Assembly: GCA_017536695.1 (NCBI GenBank)
Contig: JAFXGX010000004.1
Coordinates: 1 to 35,561, forward strand
DNA from: Bacteroidaceae bacterium
GTDB lineage: Bacteria; Bacteroidota; Bacteroidia; Bacteroidales; Bacteroidaceae
Direction: 5' to 3'
Length of the DNA: 35,561 bases
Position numbers and translations under genes: made by a program. Of this stretch, positions 15,177 to 24,239 are shown piece by piece. The notes below the pieces were generated by a model, which saw only the letters and a program-made list of their open reading frames with translations, ran no database searches and was not told where the DNA came from. Within the stretch, counting starts at the first letter, position 1; every line of letters begins with the position of its first letter.

Positions 15177-18176
15177 ATGAAAAGAAACTTGATTCTGATG
15201 TTATTCGCCTCAATGGGGCTTGCCACCATGGCACAGACAACCGTTGAGCCAGAAGACGCAAAGAGGGCTATCGCCGAGTGCCATAGGCTGCACTCCGAGG
15301 GAGAGTATGCCACAGCACTGACACTGATTGAGAAAATCGACGTGCGCTCCCTTGACGAGAGGACAAAGCAGGAGTTCGCCCTGCTGAAAGCCTTGACCAC
15401 ATTCCAAAACAGCCACAGAGAGGGCAAGGCGCTGATGATGCAGTACCTCAACAACCACCCCAACAGTTCGCAGAGAGAACTGCTGAACAGTTACATTGCA
15501 CAGTCGCTCTACCTTGACGGAGATTTTGAAGGAGCATGCGCACTCTTCGCCCAGAGCGAGATGAGCCGCCTTGCAAATGAGGAGCGCGAGAGAGCCGAAC
15601 TGTACTACGCGCTGTCACTGCTCGAGAACGGACAGGAGAGCAATGCCACTGACATGCTGCAGCGTCTGAGGATGGAGAGCAAGCGCTACGCCACTGAGGC
15701 GACATTCCATCTTGCCGTCATCGACTACGACAACGGCGACATTGACAAGGCATACAGCGCCTTCAAAAGCATACAGATGGAGGATGAACACTATCTTGAC
15801 ATCCCATACTACCTTGCGGGAATAGAGCTGAAGCGAGGCAACAGCGACGCAGCCCGTAACATCGCCAGCCGGTTCATTGCTGACCACGGCGACAAGCCAC
15901 AGGGAACAAGGATGAAGCAGATTCATGGCGCTGCGGAGTTTGCCGACGGCAACTACAACGAGGCAGCAGCCATTCTTACAGAGTACATCGGTGCGCACCC
16001 CACCCCACAGCGCATTGCACTGTACCAGCTTGCTGTAAGCCTCTACAAGCAGGGCGAGATGAGCAAGGCAAAGGAACTGTTCGACAGGTGTACCGCCGTT
16101 GATGATGAGCTGACACAAAACGCGTTCCTGCACAAGGGAATGATTGCACTTGCACAGGATGATGCCAACAGTGCCCGTCTGGCGTTCGAGCTTGCATCGC
16201 AGATGAGCCACAGCGACGCCATACGCGAGGAGGCACTCTACAACTACGCGCTCTGCCTGCACAAGGCCAACCACTCGGCATTCGGCGAGGGGGTGAAGAC
16301 TTTCGAGAAGTTCCTGAACGAATACCCGAAGTCAAGGCACGCCGCCACCATAAGCGAGCAGCTTGTCGACGTATACATGAACACCAAGAACTACGAAGTG
16401 GCACTGGAGTCGATAAACAAGATAAACAACCCGTCGGATGAGATTCTCGAGGCAAAGCAGAAGGTTCTTTACCGCCTTGGCGTACAGGAGTTCATCAACG
16501 GCAACTACCGCATGTCGATAGACTACATGAACCGCTCGCTCGAGCTGGCAAGGTTCGACGGGACGACAAAGGCCGACGCGCTCTTCTGGAAAGGCGAGGC
16601 GCTCTACAAGACGGGCGACCAGGCTGCGGCAGAAAAGCTGTACCGCCAGGCAGCAGCCCTCAAGGGCAGCTACGGCAACAAGGCGACATACAACATCGGA
16701 TACATCGAGTTCCAGAACCAAGAGTATGACAAGGCACGCAACGCCTTCATGCAGTTCGTGAACAGCCCCAGAGGCGAAAGCAAGGAGATTATCGCCGACG
16801 CCTACAGCCGCATAGGCGACTGCTACTACTACCAGCGTCAGTTCGCCACTGCAAAGCAGTACTATGACAAGGCCACGAGCGTCGACAGCAAGAATGCCGA
16901 CTATGCTCTGTTCCGCACTGCCATAACCCAGGGCATGGAGAAGGCCTACACCGCAAAGGCAGCAACACTGAAGCAGCTCATCAGGGAGTACCCGCAGAGC
17001 ACATATGCCGAGCAGGCCTATTATGAGCTGGGACGCACATACATAGAGCAGGAGAAGCACAAGGATGCCATTGCCGTATATGACGAGCTGGCGAAGCGCT
17101 ACCCCGCGAGCCAGCTGGCACGCCGCGCCGCTACAGAAAAGGCGATGATATACAACAACAACGGAGACTACGCCAACGCCATAAAGGCATACAAGGCAAT
17201 AATCGAGCGCTACCCGCACAGCGAGGAGGCACAGCTTGCCGTCGGGGACCTGAAGAACATCTACATAGAACAGGGCGACGTGAAGGCATATGCCGACTAC
17301 ATGGCAAGCACCAGCGGCCTGCAGAAGGTCAACAGCAACGAGCTTGACACCCTCGCCTACACGACAGCCGAGAGATTCTACAACAAGCGTGAACTCGACA
17401 ACGCGAAGGCCAAGTTCCAGGAGTACCTTGCCGAGTTCAAGGAGGGCGCCTTCAGACTCAACAGCCACTACTACCTGGGCCTGATACAGCACCACGAGAA
17501 GGATTACAGTGCAGCTATCGGCAACCTCGAGGCTGTGATTAGCTACCCCGACAACAAGTTCAGGGAAGAAGCGCTCATACGTGCCGGCGAGATATATTTC
17601 CACACCAAGGAGTACAACAAGGCAATAGAGACATTCAAGGAGGTCATCAACGTGACGCTTGATGATGAGCGCCGCATAATTGCACACATAAACATCATAC
17701 GCGCTGCAAAGAGGATTGACAACCATAGCGAGGTAATAAACAGCGCAGGACAACTTGCAGGCAACAGCAATGTGGAGCCCGACTGGCAGCGCGAGGCACA
17801 ATTCAGCCGTGCAAAGGCATACATTGCCCTGAACGACATTGACAGCGCCATGGACGACCTTGAGCCACTTGCCGAGGACACCCGCACCAAAGAGGGTGCC
17901 GAGAGCAAGTACCTGCTCGCCGAACTGATGTTCAATGACGGACAGTATCAGGAGTGCGAGGAGGAGATTCTCGACTACATCGAGATGAGTACCCCGCATG
18001 CCTACTGGCTCGCACGCAGTTTCGTGCTCCTTGCCGACACCTACGCTGCACAAGGCAAGACAATGGAGGCAAGAGAGTACCTCGTATCGCTCCAGAACAA
18101 CTACAATGCCGATGATGACATCATGGAGATGATTGAGGAACGTCTGTCAAAGTTAGAAAACGGTAACAACGAGTAA
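15177..18176 (+). CDS. Exported tetratricopeptide-repeat protein
   Basis: ATG 15177 begins the signal peptide MKRNLILMLFASMGLATMAQ; the open frame upstream is repeat DNA. The protein has 999 residues, made almost entirely of TPR-like helical pairs with recurring A-x-Y-x-x-G and YP-x-S/H signatures (for example DAIAVYDELAKRYPASQLAR and NAIKAYKAIIERYPHSEEAQ). It resembles the long periplasmic TPR proteins (YbgF/BamD-like repeat style) of Bacteroidetes. It likely acts as a periplasmic scaffold. Only 2 nt separate it from the outer-membrane barrel gene, so the two are co-translated and probably work together at the outer membrane. The function is not established. A long antisense frame opposite it is ignored. 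Confidence 0.85.
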   Translation: MKRNLILMLFASMGLATMAQTTVEPEDAKRAIAECHRLHSEGEYATALTLIEKIDVRSLDERTKQEFALLKALTTFQNSHREGKALMMQYLNNHPNSSQRELLNSYIAQSLYLDGDFEGACALFAQSEMSRLANEERERAELYYALSLLENGQESNATDMLQRLRMESKRYATEATFHLAVIDYDNGDIDKAYSAFKSIQMEDEHYLDIPYYLAGIELKRGNSDAARNIASRFIADHGDKPQGTRMKQIHGAAEFADGNYNEAAAILTEYIGAHPTPQRIALYQLAVSLYKQGEMSKAKELFDRCTAVDDELTQNAFLHKGMIALAQDDANSARLAFELASQMSHSDAIREEALYNYALCLHKANHSAFGEGVKTFEKFLNEYPKSRHAATISEQLVDVYMNTKNYEVALESINKINNPSDEILEAKQKVLYRLGVQEFINGNYRMSIDYMNRSLELARFDGTTKADALFWKGEALYKTGDQAAAEKLYRQAAALKGSYGNKATYNIGYIEFQNQEYDKARNAFMQFVNSPRGESKEIIADAYSRIGDCYYYQRQFATAKQYYDKATSVDSKNADYALFRTAITQGMEKAYTAKAATLKQLIREYPQSTYAEQAYYELGRTYIEQEKHKDAIAVYDELAKRYPASQLARRAATEKAMIYNNNGDYANAIKAYKAIIERYPHSEEAQLAVGDLKNIYIEQGDVKAYADYMASTSGLQKVNSNELDTLAYTTAERFYNKRELDNAKAKFQEYLAEFKEGAFRLNSHYYLGLIQHHEKDYSAAIGNLEAVISYPDNKFREEALIRAGEIYFHTKEYNKAIETFKEVINVTLDDERRIIAHINIIRAAKRIDNHSEVINSAGQLAGNSNVEPDWQREAQFSRAKAYIALNDIDSAMDDLEPLAEDTRTKEGAESKYLLAELMFNDGQYQECEEEILDYIEMSTPHAYWLARSFVLLADTYAAQGKTMEAREYLVSLQNNYNADDDIMEMIEERLSKLENGNNE

Positions 18177-18178
18177 CA

Positions 18179-19834
18179 ATGAGAAGATTCATATTATCAA
18201 TAGCAGTACTGCTGTCATGCACAGCATATGCACAGACCGACACACTGAGAGCTGTCGTGAACGTACACAACGAATACAACCCAGTACACATCAAGGTCAA
18301 CAAGAAGAGTTTCGTACCCACCACGACAGGTAGCGAGACAAGGAAGAGCAGCCCGAGCTACGAGTTTACCCGGGAGGCAATGCCATTCGGCGGGTTCGTG
18401 AGCGAGAGAAGCACCAAGGAACTGCTGAAAGGAGAGGAGAAGCCTTACTATGGATACGCCAGGGCCGGATACGGGACAGACAACGGCCTTGACCTGAAAG
18501 CAGCTTACAGACGCGACATCACAGCAAGGGACAACATAAACGCCGTTGCATCGGTGGACGGCTACAAGAGCGAGCTCGACGGCGTGTTCAACGAGTGGGA
18601 GTCACGCATGTACCGCAGCATGGCGAGCCTCGGCTACACACACCTGTTCGACTACCTTAAGCTCAGCGCCGGGGCCGACTTCTGCAACCGCGTGTTCAAC
18701 TACCAGAATGCCGGCTTCATGCAGAGCATGACCGACAAGCAGAACAGCATGAGCTACGGAGCCCACGTAGGCGGCGAGTCAATGCTTACAGGCGCTTTCG
18801 GATACGACTTCAACGCCGCATTCACACACAACAGCCGCAAATATACCACCGGCGAGGAGAACAGCATATACGAGAACCGCATCAGCGCAGAGGGCAACGT
18901 ATGGTACGACATCAACAGCGGCGGAGTGAGCAAGGTGGGCATGCTGGCAAGCGCCGACTTCTTCCTTTACAACAACACACTGCGCAATGCCGCACATCCG
19001 TATGACAACTACTGCTCCATCGACATCGACCCATATATCGGTTTCCTTATAGAAGGCTGGAGAGTCCGCATCGGCACAAGGATGAACATCGTTACAGCTA
19101 ACGGCGCCGCATTTGCCATTGCCCCCGACATTGTCGTGGAGAAGGAGCTCGGGAATGTAGTCTCGCTCTATGCCAAGGCAACAGGCGGACGCACCGACAA
19201 CAGCTTCGCAAGAATGGAGAGCATAACACCATACTGGAACTTTGATGCCGAGAACAGCATTCAGCTGAAGCCCACATACAAGGTATTCGACGCAACGGCA
19301 GGCACAAGAGTAACATTCGGTGCTGTATCGGCAGACTTCGAGGCAGGCTATGCCTACACCAAGGACGACCTGCTGCAATGCTTCAACCACGATGACCGAT
19401 ACTCAAAAATCGGTTTCGTGTGCAGCAATTTCGCCCAGGACGACACACACAATGCACATGCCACACTGCGTGCAGGATATGACCTTGGAGGCTGGATGAA
19501 GGTTGCTGCCGACGCACGCTACGACTACTGGAAGTGCGACAGCAAGGAGCTGCTTATGATGAAGCCCCAGGTAACATGCAACATAAACACAGAGTTCAAG
19601 CCGGTGAGAGGCCTGACCCTGAATGCAGACTACAACTTCACATACTTTGCAAAGAACCCCAATGGCAGGATAAGCAACAAGAGCGAACTGAGCATGAGGG
19701 CAAGCTATGACATCTTCCCATGGTTGGGAGTATATATCCAGGGAGAGAACCTGCTGGGCGACAGATACTTCGAGTACGCAGGCTACGAGACCCGCGGAGC
19801 AAGAGGCTTGTTCGGCGTAACCGCGAATTTCTAA
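18179..19834 (+). CDS. Outer-membrane beta-barrel protein (TonB-receptor-like, no plug)
   Basis: The protein has 551 residues, with signal peptide MRRFILSIAVLLSCTAYAQ. The body alternates short aromatic strands and turns (YARAGYGTDNGLDLKAAYRR, YFAKNPNGRISNKSELSMRA), and the C-terminus GLFGVTANF ends in Phe, as Bam-assembled barrels do. The last third (YIQGENLLGDRYFEYAGYET) resembles TonB-dependent receptor ends, but no N-terminal plug or TonB box is seen and the protein is short for a receptor. It sits 2 nt behind the TPR gene and is followed by a terminator, making a two-gene operon. It may anchor the TPR protein to the outer membrane; this is inference. Confidence 0.82.
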   Translation: MRRFILSIAVLLSCTAYAQTDTLRAVVNVHNEYNPVHIKVNKKSFVPTTTGSETRKSSPSYEFTREAMPFGGFVSERSTKELLKGEEKPYYGYARAGYGTDNGLDLKAAYRRDITARDNINAVASVDGYKSELDGVFNEWESRMYRSMASLGYTHLFDYLKLSAGADFCNRVFNYQNAGFMQSMTDKQNSMSYGAHVGGESMLTGAFGYDFNAAFTHNSRKYTTGEENSIYENRISAEGNVWYDINSGGVSKVGMLASADFFLYNNTLRNAAHPYDNYCSIDIDPYIGFLIEGWRVRIGTRMNIVTANGAAFAIAPDIVVEKELGNVVSLYAKATGGRTDNSFARMESITPYWNFDAENSIQLKPTYKVFDATAGTRVTFGAVSADFEAGYAYTKDDLLQCFNHDDRYSKIGFVCSNFAQDDTHNAHATLRAGYDLGGWMKVAADARYDYWKCDSKELLMMKPQVTCNINTEFKPVRGLTLNADYNFTYFAKNPNGRISNKSELSMRASYDIFPWLGVYIQGENLLGDRYFEYAGYETRGARGLFGVTANF

Positions 19835-19858
19835 GAACAGGCACAAATAAAATTGACT

Positions 19859-19890
19859 CTCCCCATTCTCAACCGAGGATGGGGAGTTTA
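19859..19890 (+). terminator. Terminator of the TPR/barrel operon
   Basis: CTCCCCATTCTC and GAGGATGGGGAG pair over 12 bp (one G-U) around an AACC loop, followed by TTTATTTAGG, 25 nt after the barrel stop. Confidence 0.75.
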
Positions 19891-20033
19891 TTTAGGTTAA
19901 TGAACAGAAAAAGTAGGACACCGCCTACCTTCGGCAAAGCCAAAGTAGTGAAATAATCTGAAACAGAAACGGGTACACTATAATTTTGTTCCACCTCAGT
20001 TCGGAATCACTAATGTTCAAATTTCACTCTATT

Positions 20034-20077
20034 TACTGGGTGCTAACTTGACGCCAACTTAGTGCCTTCTTGGTGCT
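20034..20077 (-). pseudogene. Relic of an AlbA_2-type regulator tail (four degenerate 11-bp repeats)
   Basis: The minus strand reads as four 11-bp units (AGCACCAAGAA, GGCACTAAGTT, GGCGTCAAGTT, AGCACCCAGTA). They relate to the exact GGCACCCAGTC units inside the gene at 21949-23322. One frame gives KHQEGTKLASS-stop-HPV, close to that gene's linker SRHPVGTQ. No other coding sequence is left around it, so it looks like a decayed remnant. The rest of 19891-20108 shows nothing recognisable. Confidence 0.5.
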
Positions 20078-20108
20078 TTCATGAGCACTACGGATTATTC
20101 AATGTCTT

Positions 20109-20426
20109 TTATTTCTTCGATGCTCGTTTACGAGGCGACAAATTCATATCTTGCAATACTCTGCCGAGTTCGTCATCTTTTGCCAATGAGAGAATGTCAT
20201 CATCAAGTTGCAGTGCATACAACACACGCAGATAGATGCCAATTGCCACCGTTGGTGCGCCTTTTTCTATGCGTGAAACTGTAAGAGGTGAACTAGTAGC
20301 ACGCTCCGCAACCTGCGCAATGCTCAAATTACGACGCAAACGGGCAAGTTTTATTTGCTCGCCAACAGTTTGCATTTTCTGTTCTAACTTTCGGGGCAAT
20401 TTAGTCCCCATTGTACTCTTTGCCAT
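20109..20426 (-). CDS. XRE/HipB-like helix-turn-helix regulator, no HipA beside it
   Basis: The protein has 105 residues. An HTH_3 domain covers about 20-75: GEQIKLARLRRNLSIAQVAE, then RATSSPLTVSRIEKGAPTVA. The N-terminus MAKSTMGTKLPRKLEQKMQ and the tail with basic SPRKRASKK match antitoxin-like regulators that in Bacteroidetes usually precede a hipA kinase gene. Here the downstream 274 bp has no hipA, only repeat relics and the backbone terminator. The gene is therefore an orphan antitoxin or a free-standing regulator. A -7 element TATCTTTG and a CATAT...ATATG palindrome lie just upstream (20435-20458), consistent with autoregulation. Confidence 0.82.
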   Translation of the reverse strand: MAKSTMGTKLPRKLEQKMQTVGEQIKLARLRRNLSIAQVAERATSSPLTVSRIEKGAPTVAIGIYLRVLYALQLDDDILSLAKDDELGRVLQDMNLSPRKRASKK

Positions 20427-20434
20427 AAGCGTAA

Positions 20435-20458
20435 CATATCATATAATATGCAAAGATA
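20435..20458 (-). promoter_or_regulatory. Promoter/operator of the HipB-like gene
   Basis: On the minus strand TATCTTTG (20458-20451) matches the -7 consensus. Overlapping it downstream is CATATTATATGATATG, an imperfect palindrome that fits an autoregulatory operator. No -33 box stands out. Confidence 0.5.
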
Positions 20459-20583
20459 GTACTTTTCTTTATTTTATGATAGGTTGAGTGCAAATTTGCG
20501 CGTTTGATCATTATTTGATTGAGGAGTTTGAGTATTGCCCTATGTCGTCGACATATCTTTTTAAATAAAGAACATTAGATACA

Positions 20584-21780
20584 TTAAATGTTTATAATTA
20601 TATCGCCGTCAACATCTGTCCTATATATGTTATTATTACACAGCATACTTAAATAAGAAAGCATATGTTTACTAGGATGTCCGTAATTGTTATTTGCGCC
20701 AACTGAAATTATAACATCCGTTGTTGGAGTAGAATATACACGATGTTTAGGAGCATTTTCACCTCCATGATGCGGTGCTATAAGAATATGATTATCAGTT
20801 GCTATATTCTGTTGTAATTCTTGATCATAAATATTCTTTGCTTGTATTAATCTTATATCCCCAGTAAAGTTCACACTGCTTTGCATTCCTTTAACAAACA
20901 TACATAATCCGCAATAATTTAGATTAGTACTCTTTTCTCCAATATAAATAGAAATATTCCCAACTCTTTTCCATAGATGCATAGATATGCCATTTGTTCG
21001 ATAAGTTGGTTGTATGCAATATACATTTCCTATACCCAATGCATTACAGATGTTATTATAAATATTATGAGATGTCAACGATTTCATTGCATCAACACAT
21101 ACAAATTTACTAAAACAATCTTGTATTGTCTGCAAATTCGCATATCGTAGACAATGAATATGATCCATATCCCAATGTGATATAATTAAGATCGGCTTAT
21201 CTCTTTCCAAGGTATTCCTTCTAGTATCAAATATTGTTTGTACTTCATATTTACTAGCATTTAGCGGAGCACCCAAATCATAAACTAATTTGATTATACC
21301 ATCTTCTAATACTTCATTCCAGTTGGCTTGATTGACATCTCGAACATTTAGGGTTAAATTATTGTTTGATAAATCTTGAATAATTAGTTCATTAGGATTA
21401 TTATTATGCAAAAGTTCTGCAGGGTCTAATAGCTCATGGGATTGCAACAACTCTTCTTGATCAATATAAGGCCACTTCATTGTTTCGCAATTATAAGTTC
21501 GCCCTATAAATAAAGACTCTTCATTTTGGATGAATTGTAGTTTATTAATCAACGCAAGATTAAGTTTATAATAACATCCTGAACGTAATCGTTTGTTTGT
21601 TTTAACATTGCATAGTTCCAAATAGGTATTTGTTTCCCCAAAGTTCTGATTGTTTTCACTTGAACTCACAAAAAGGGTTAAATCCTTTTTTAAGCGAAAA
21701 TCAATATAAACATCGTAAATGCTATCACCTCGCTTTTTCATATAATCAAGGTACACAATACATTCTCTTCCGAACCACAT
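20584..21780 (-). CDS. ComEC-like metallo-beta-lactamase-fold hydrolase
   Basis: The protein has 398 residues. The N-terminal half (1-150) is unrecognised; the C-terminal half is an MBL fold. It shows the metal site S-HWDMDH (H202, D204, D206, H207), FTGD (about 305-308), LIAPHHGGENA (H337, H338) and SVGANNNYGHPSKHM (about 362-376), ending with TDVDGDIIINI. The GxNxxGHP and late DG(D/S)I blocks match the MBL domains of ComEC/Rec2-related proteins, but there is no membrane part or signal peptide. It is therefore a soluble phosphodiesterase- or nuclease-like enzyme. The first motif has Trp-Asp in place of the common x-His-x (HxHxDH becomes HxDxDH). It lies in the AT-rich island between the AlbA gene and the XRE gene, 168 nt behind the former. 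Confidence 0.75.
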   Translation of the reverse strand: MWFGRECIVYLDYMKKRGDSIYDVYIDFRLKKDLTLFVSSSENNQNFGETNTYLELCNVKTNKRLRSGCYYKLNLALINKLQFIQNEESLFIGRTYNCETMKWPYIDQEELLQSHELLDPAELLHNNNPNELIIQDLSNNNLTLNVRDVNQANWNEVLEDGIIKLVYDLGAPLNASKYEVQTIFDTRRNTLERDKPILIISHWDMDHIHCLRYANLQTIQDCFSKFVCVDAMKSLTSHNIYNNICNALGIGNVYCIQPTYRTNGISMHLWKRVGNISIYIGEKSTNLNYCGLCMFVKGMQSSVNFTGDIRLIQAKNIYDQELQQNIATDNHILIAPHHGGENAPKHRVYSTPTTDVIISVGANNNYGHPSKHMLSYLSMLCNNNIYRTDVDGDIIINI

Positions 21781-21948
21781 AGTTGTATTTAAGACTCTAT
21801 AATTATTAATGCAACAGAATAACTATTTTGTAGAAACTCTTTATAAATGTATCAAGAACATAACAACTTAAAACTGAATATTATATAGAACTCCTGTCTA
21901 TATAACTCTATAAATATTTGAGTTTATGTTTCTCAACCAACCCCAATA

Positions 21949-23322
21949 TTAATTTTTATGTTCTTGAGAATCTAATAAATTAAATCCTTTATCCGTCAAT
22001 TGATACTTCTGATTCCTGCTGTTAGGTTTTTCTGGCATACTCTGCTCCAATATACCAGCCTCCAAAAGTGGATGAATATATTTTCTCCTAAATTTAGTTC
22101 TATCGGTAAGCCCCATAAATGCTAACATTTCACCAAAAGAGCGTGCTTCAGTACAGAACACAATCAGTTTATCGAGGTTTTCAACATCTGGAATTGACTG
22201 GGTGCCGACTGGGTGCCGACTGGGTGCCGACTGGATGCCATCTTGTGCTCTTATAGGCAAAATAATACGGATAAAGTTATCCGTAAACTTGAAACAATCC
22301 TCACCGTATGCACGCAGAATACGGGGTATGCCGGAGCCTAACGACTCTACCAACTCCACATCACGATAGATACGCATCAATTCCTTGTTGCGCGGGATAG
22401 ATATACCATTGAAGAACTCTTCTTTCGTAAGAGATTCAGGCAAACGACCGGCAGAGGTTATCTCAAGTCTATCGGGGAATATCTCAAATTTGGGCGGTAC
22501 TTCAAACGAATAATCGTTATGCACTATTGCATTGATAACTGCCTCGCGCAAGGCAACCTTATTCCACAATGGAGTTTCAATACGCTCCATCGGGGTTATC
22601 GTTGCTGCCACCTTGTTCTCAATATCCAGTTTTGATAATACACTCTTGGTCGCTTTGATAAGAGAGCAATATCCATATTCGTTGTTCTCAACCAAATCGC
22701 ATCGGTCAAGGCTTGAATACTTTGCCACCTTGATTGAATTGCCATTCTCATCAGCCAACAGATATGCCACATAGTTGTACTTGCCATCATCTGTAAGCAA
22801 CTCCAATGTACGCTTAAAGTTATCATTGAGTCTCTTGCCTCGCTCATCATAGTAGATACGCAACTGTTCAAAACTCAAATCTTGACGATTTGATACAATA
22901 CGACCAATGGAGTTACGAGTACGCATAGCAAACAGACGGTCAATCTGTTCCTGCGGCATAGGCTCCGCTGATGTTCCCACACGCATATATGCTCCGCGTG
23001 GAGTCATACCATACTTCGTTTTGAAATATGGCTTCTCAATTCCACTCGCCACAGTAACCTTGATAATGCTGCGTCCATCCTTTTGCTCCTCGGCAATATC
23101 AAATAAGCCCATAGCAGAAGGTAAAATGTTGTGCTTGATGCGGTCTTTCAACCTCAACATACAATCATCCACATCACTAACGCCCACAGTTGAGCCATCC
23201 TTATCAATACCGATATAGATGTATCCGCCTTCCTTGTAGTTAAGGAACGCCACAACCTCCTTCTCGATATCAAGTTCCGAGGTTAATTCTCTTTTATATT
23301 CTATGCGGTTGGTTTCTGACAT
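21949..23322 (-). CDS. AlbA_2 (Schlafen-type)/HATPase regulator with an in-gene 11-bp tandem repeat
   Basis: The start is placed at ATG 23322 (MSETNRIEYK); the frame is open for nine more codons. The protein has 457 residues. An AlbA_2 DNA/RNA-binding domain covers about 5-135: E-K-VVAFLNYKEGGYIYIGID, then GAYMRVGTS. The middle region leads to a C-terminal HATPase_c_4 segment (ALREAVINAIVHNDYS at 257-272, GSGIPRI at 329-335). A repeat-coded linker SAPSRHPVGTQS (365-376) precedes a winged helix (about 383-450). Such proteins are annotated as ATP-binding putative transcriptional regulators and occur often in defence or mobile islands. The linker is made of four 11-bp units, so a copy-number change would shift the frame ahead of the winged helix. 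The next gene upstream, UPF0489, is 35 nt away, so they are probably one operon. Confidence 0.85.
   Translation of the reverse strand: MSETNRIEYKRELTSELDIEKEVVAFLNYKEGGYIYIGIDKDGSTVGVSDVDDCMLRLKDRIKHNILPSAMGLFDIAEEQKDGRSIIKVTVASGIEKPYFKTKYGMTPRGAYMRVGTSAEPMPQEQIDRLFAMRTRNSIGRIVSNRQDLSFEQLRIYYDERGKRLNDNFKRTLELLTDDGKYNYVAYLLADENGNSIKVAKYSSLDRCDLVENNEYGYCSLIKATKSVLSKLDIENKVAATITPMERIETPLWNKVALREAVINAIVHNDYSFEVPPKFEIFPDRLEITSAGRLPESLTKEEFFNGISIPRNKELMRIYRDVELVESLGSGIPRILRAYGEDCFKFTDNFIRIILPIRAQDGIQSAPSRHPVGTQSIPDVENLDKLIVFCTEARSFGEMLAFMGLTDRTKFRRKYIHPLLEAGILEQSMPEKPNSRNQKYQLTDKGFNLLDSQEHKN
22196..22239. repeat. Four tandem 11-bp repeats inside the AlbA_2 gene
   Basis: GACTGGGTGCC occurs three times exactly (22196-22228), followed by GACTGGATGCC. 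Because 11 is not a multiple of 3, the repeat is read through all three frames, and loss or gain of one unit moves the gene out of frame. Confidence 0.95.
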
Positions 23323-23357
23323 AAATAAATATTGTTTAATTAATAGCAATAAGCAAG

Positions 23358-24218
23358 TTATATTATAGACATCGTGCCAAGATTCCCTTCAAACAAATAT
23401 TGATCAAGATATTCCAATATTTTATTAGATTCACCAATACCGCCACAACATTCAGGCTCTCTACATATTGTAATAAATTGGCAACGAGATATTATTTCTC
23501 TCATAAAGAGTCGTACTTCATCATGTTCATAGTACATTCTTCTAAAAATAGTTTCTGGCCAAGCATATATTTTCTCTTCGCATTCAGTCGTAAAACAATC
23601 TAAATCGAAATCTAAAATAAATGGAGTTGTTGCTTCCTTTGAGAATTTATTATATCTCCCATATGGAGGCTGATTATATTCAAACATATTCCTTACGGCA
23701 GTATAGTAAGGTTCTTTAATAACATTGTCACCAAGACAACCTCTACAGCCAAGTGACGTATTCAGATGGTTTATTGAATATAATTCATGTACTTTCCCAT
23801 CTGTTGAAACGAAACAATTGTTTAAAGCACGAATATTGCTATTGTCCTGCTGACCAATCACTACCGAGTTGTTTATCAACCCCAATTCCATACCAGCTAA
23901 CAACCAATCATCATCCAAATATCCTAAATCAAATTCAACAAAAGACCAAAAGTTAGGACTGGAAACATCTTTTAATTCTGCTGCACCCCAACGCTTGAAT
24001 AGTTCACTTTTGACTATATTTGGATTGCATGCATCATCATGACGATCAAAATATATTATATTGGGGCAACTTGTAAACATGCCAAGTTTAAACGCTTCAA
24101 ATAGAATATTTAATACATATCTATGATCATCATATACTATAATATATTTCTCATTATATCTGTAGACCTCTACATTAGAACGGAATGTAAGTTCTCCTAA
24201 TGACCTTAATTCTTTCAT
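23358..24218 (-). CDS. UPF0489 family protein (arginase/deacetylase-like metal site)
   Basis: The protein has 286 residues. IIYFDRHDD (D58-x-H60-D61) and FILDFDLDCF (D203-x-D205-x-D207) are two Asp/His clusters placed like the bimetal site of the arginase/agmatinase fold. REPECCGG (253-260) is the usual late block. These three blocks, with the N-terminal YDDHRYVL, match UPF0489. The biochemical activity of this family is not known; a metal-dependent amidohydrolase-type reaction is inferred from the motifs. It lies 21 nt behind the membrane coiled-coil gene and 35 nt ahead of the AlbA gene, so it is the middle of a tight minus-strand operon in the island. It also has a Cys-rich stretch (LGCRGCLG, CREPECCGG). 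Confidence 0.75.
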   Translation of the reverse strand: MKELRSLGELTFRSNVEVYRYNEKYIIVYDDHRYVLNILFEAFKLGMFTSCPNIIYFDRHDDACNPNIVKSELFKRWGAAELKDVSSPNFWSFVEFDLGYLDDDWLLAGMELGLINNSVVIGQQDNSNIRALNNCFVSTDGKVHELYSINHLNTSLGCRGCLGDNVIKEPYYTAVRNMFEYNQPPYGRYNKFSKEATTPFILDFDLDCFTTECEEKIYAWPETIFRRMYYEHDEVRLFMREIISRCQFITICREPECCGGIGESNKILEYLDQYLFEGNLGTMSII

Positions 24219-24239
24219 ATATTCAATTATGGTATAACT

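Noticed and set aside
16332-18053. 573-codon minus-strand frame opposite the TPR gene
   Set aside because: It is the antisense of a clear TPR gene. Its sequence is unusually rich in Cys, Val and Leu with no domain, and the plus strand has signal peptide, repeats and operon logic.
22196-22239. Possible microsatellite artefact
   Set aside because: The gene is in frame across all units and the coded linker has a degenerate relic elsewhere, so it is treated as a real feature.
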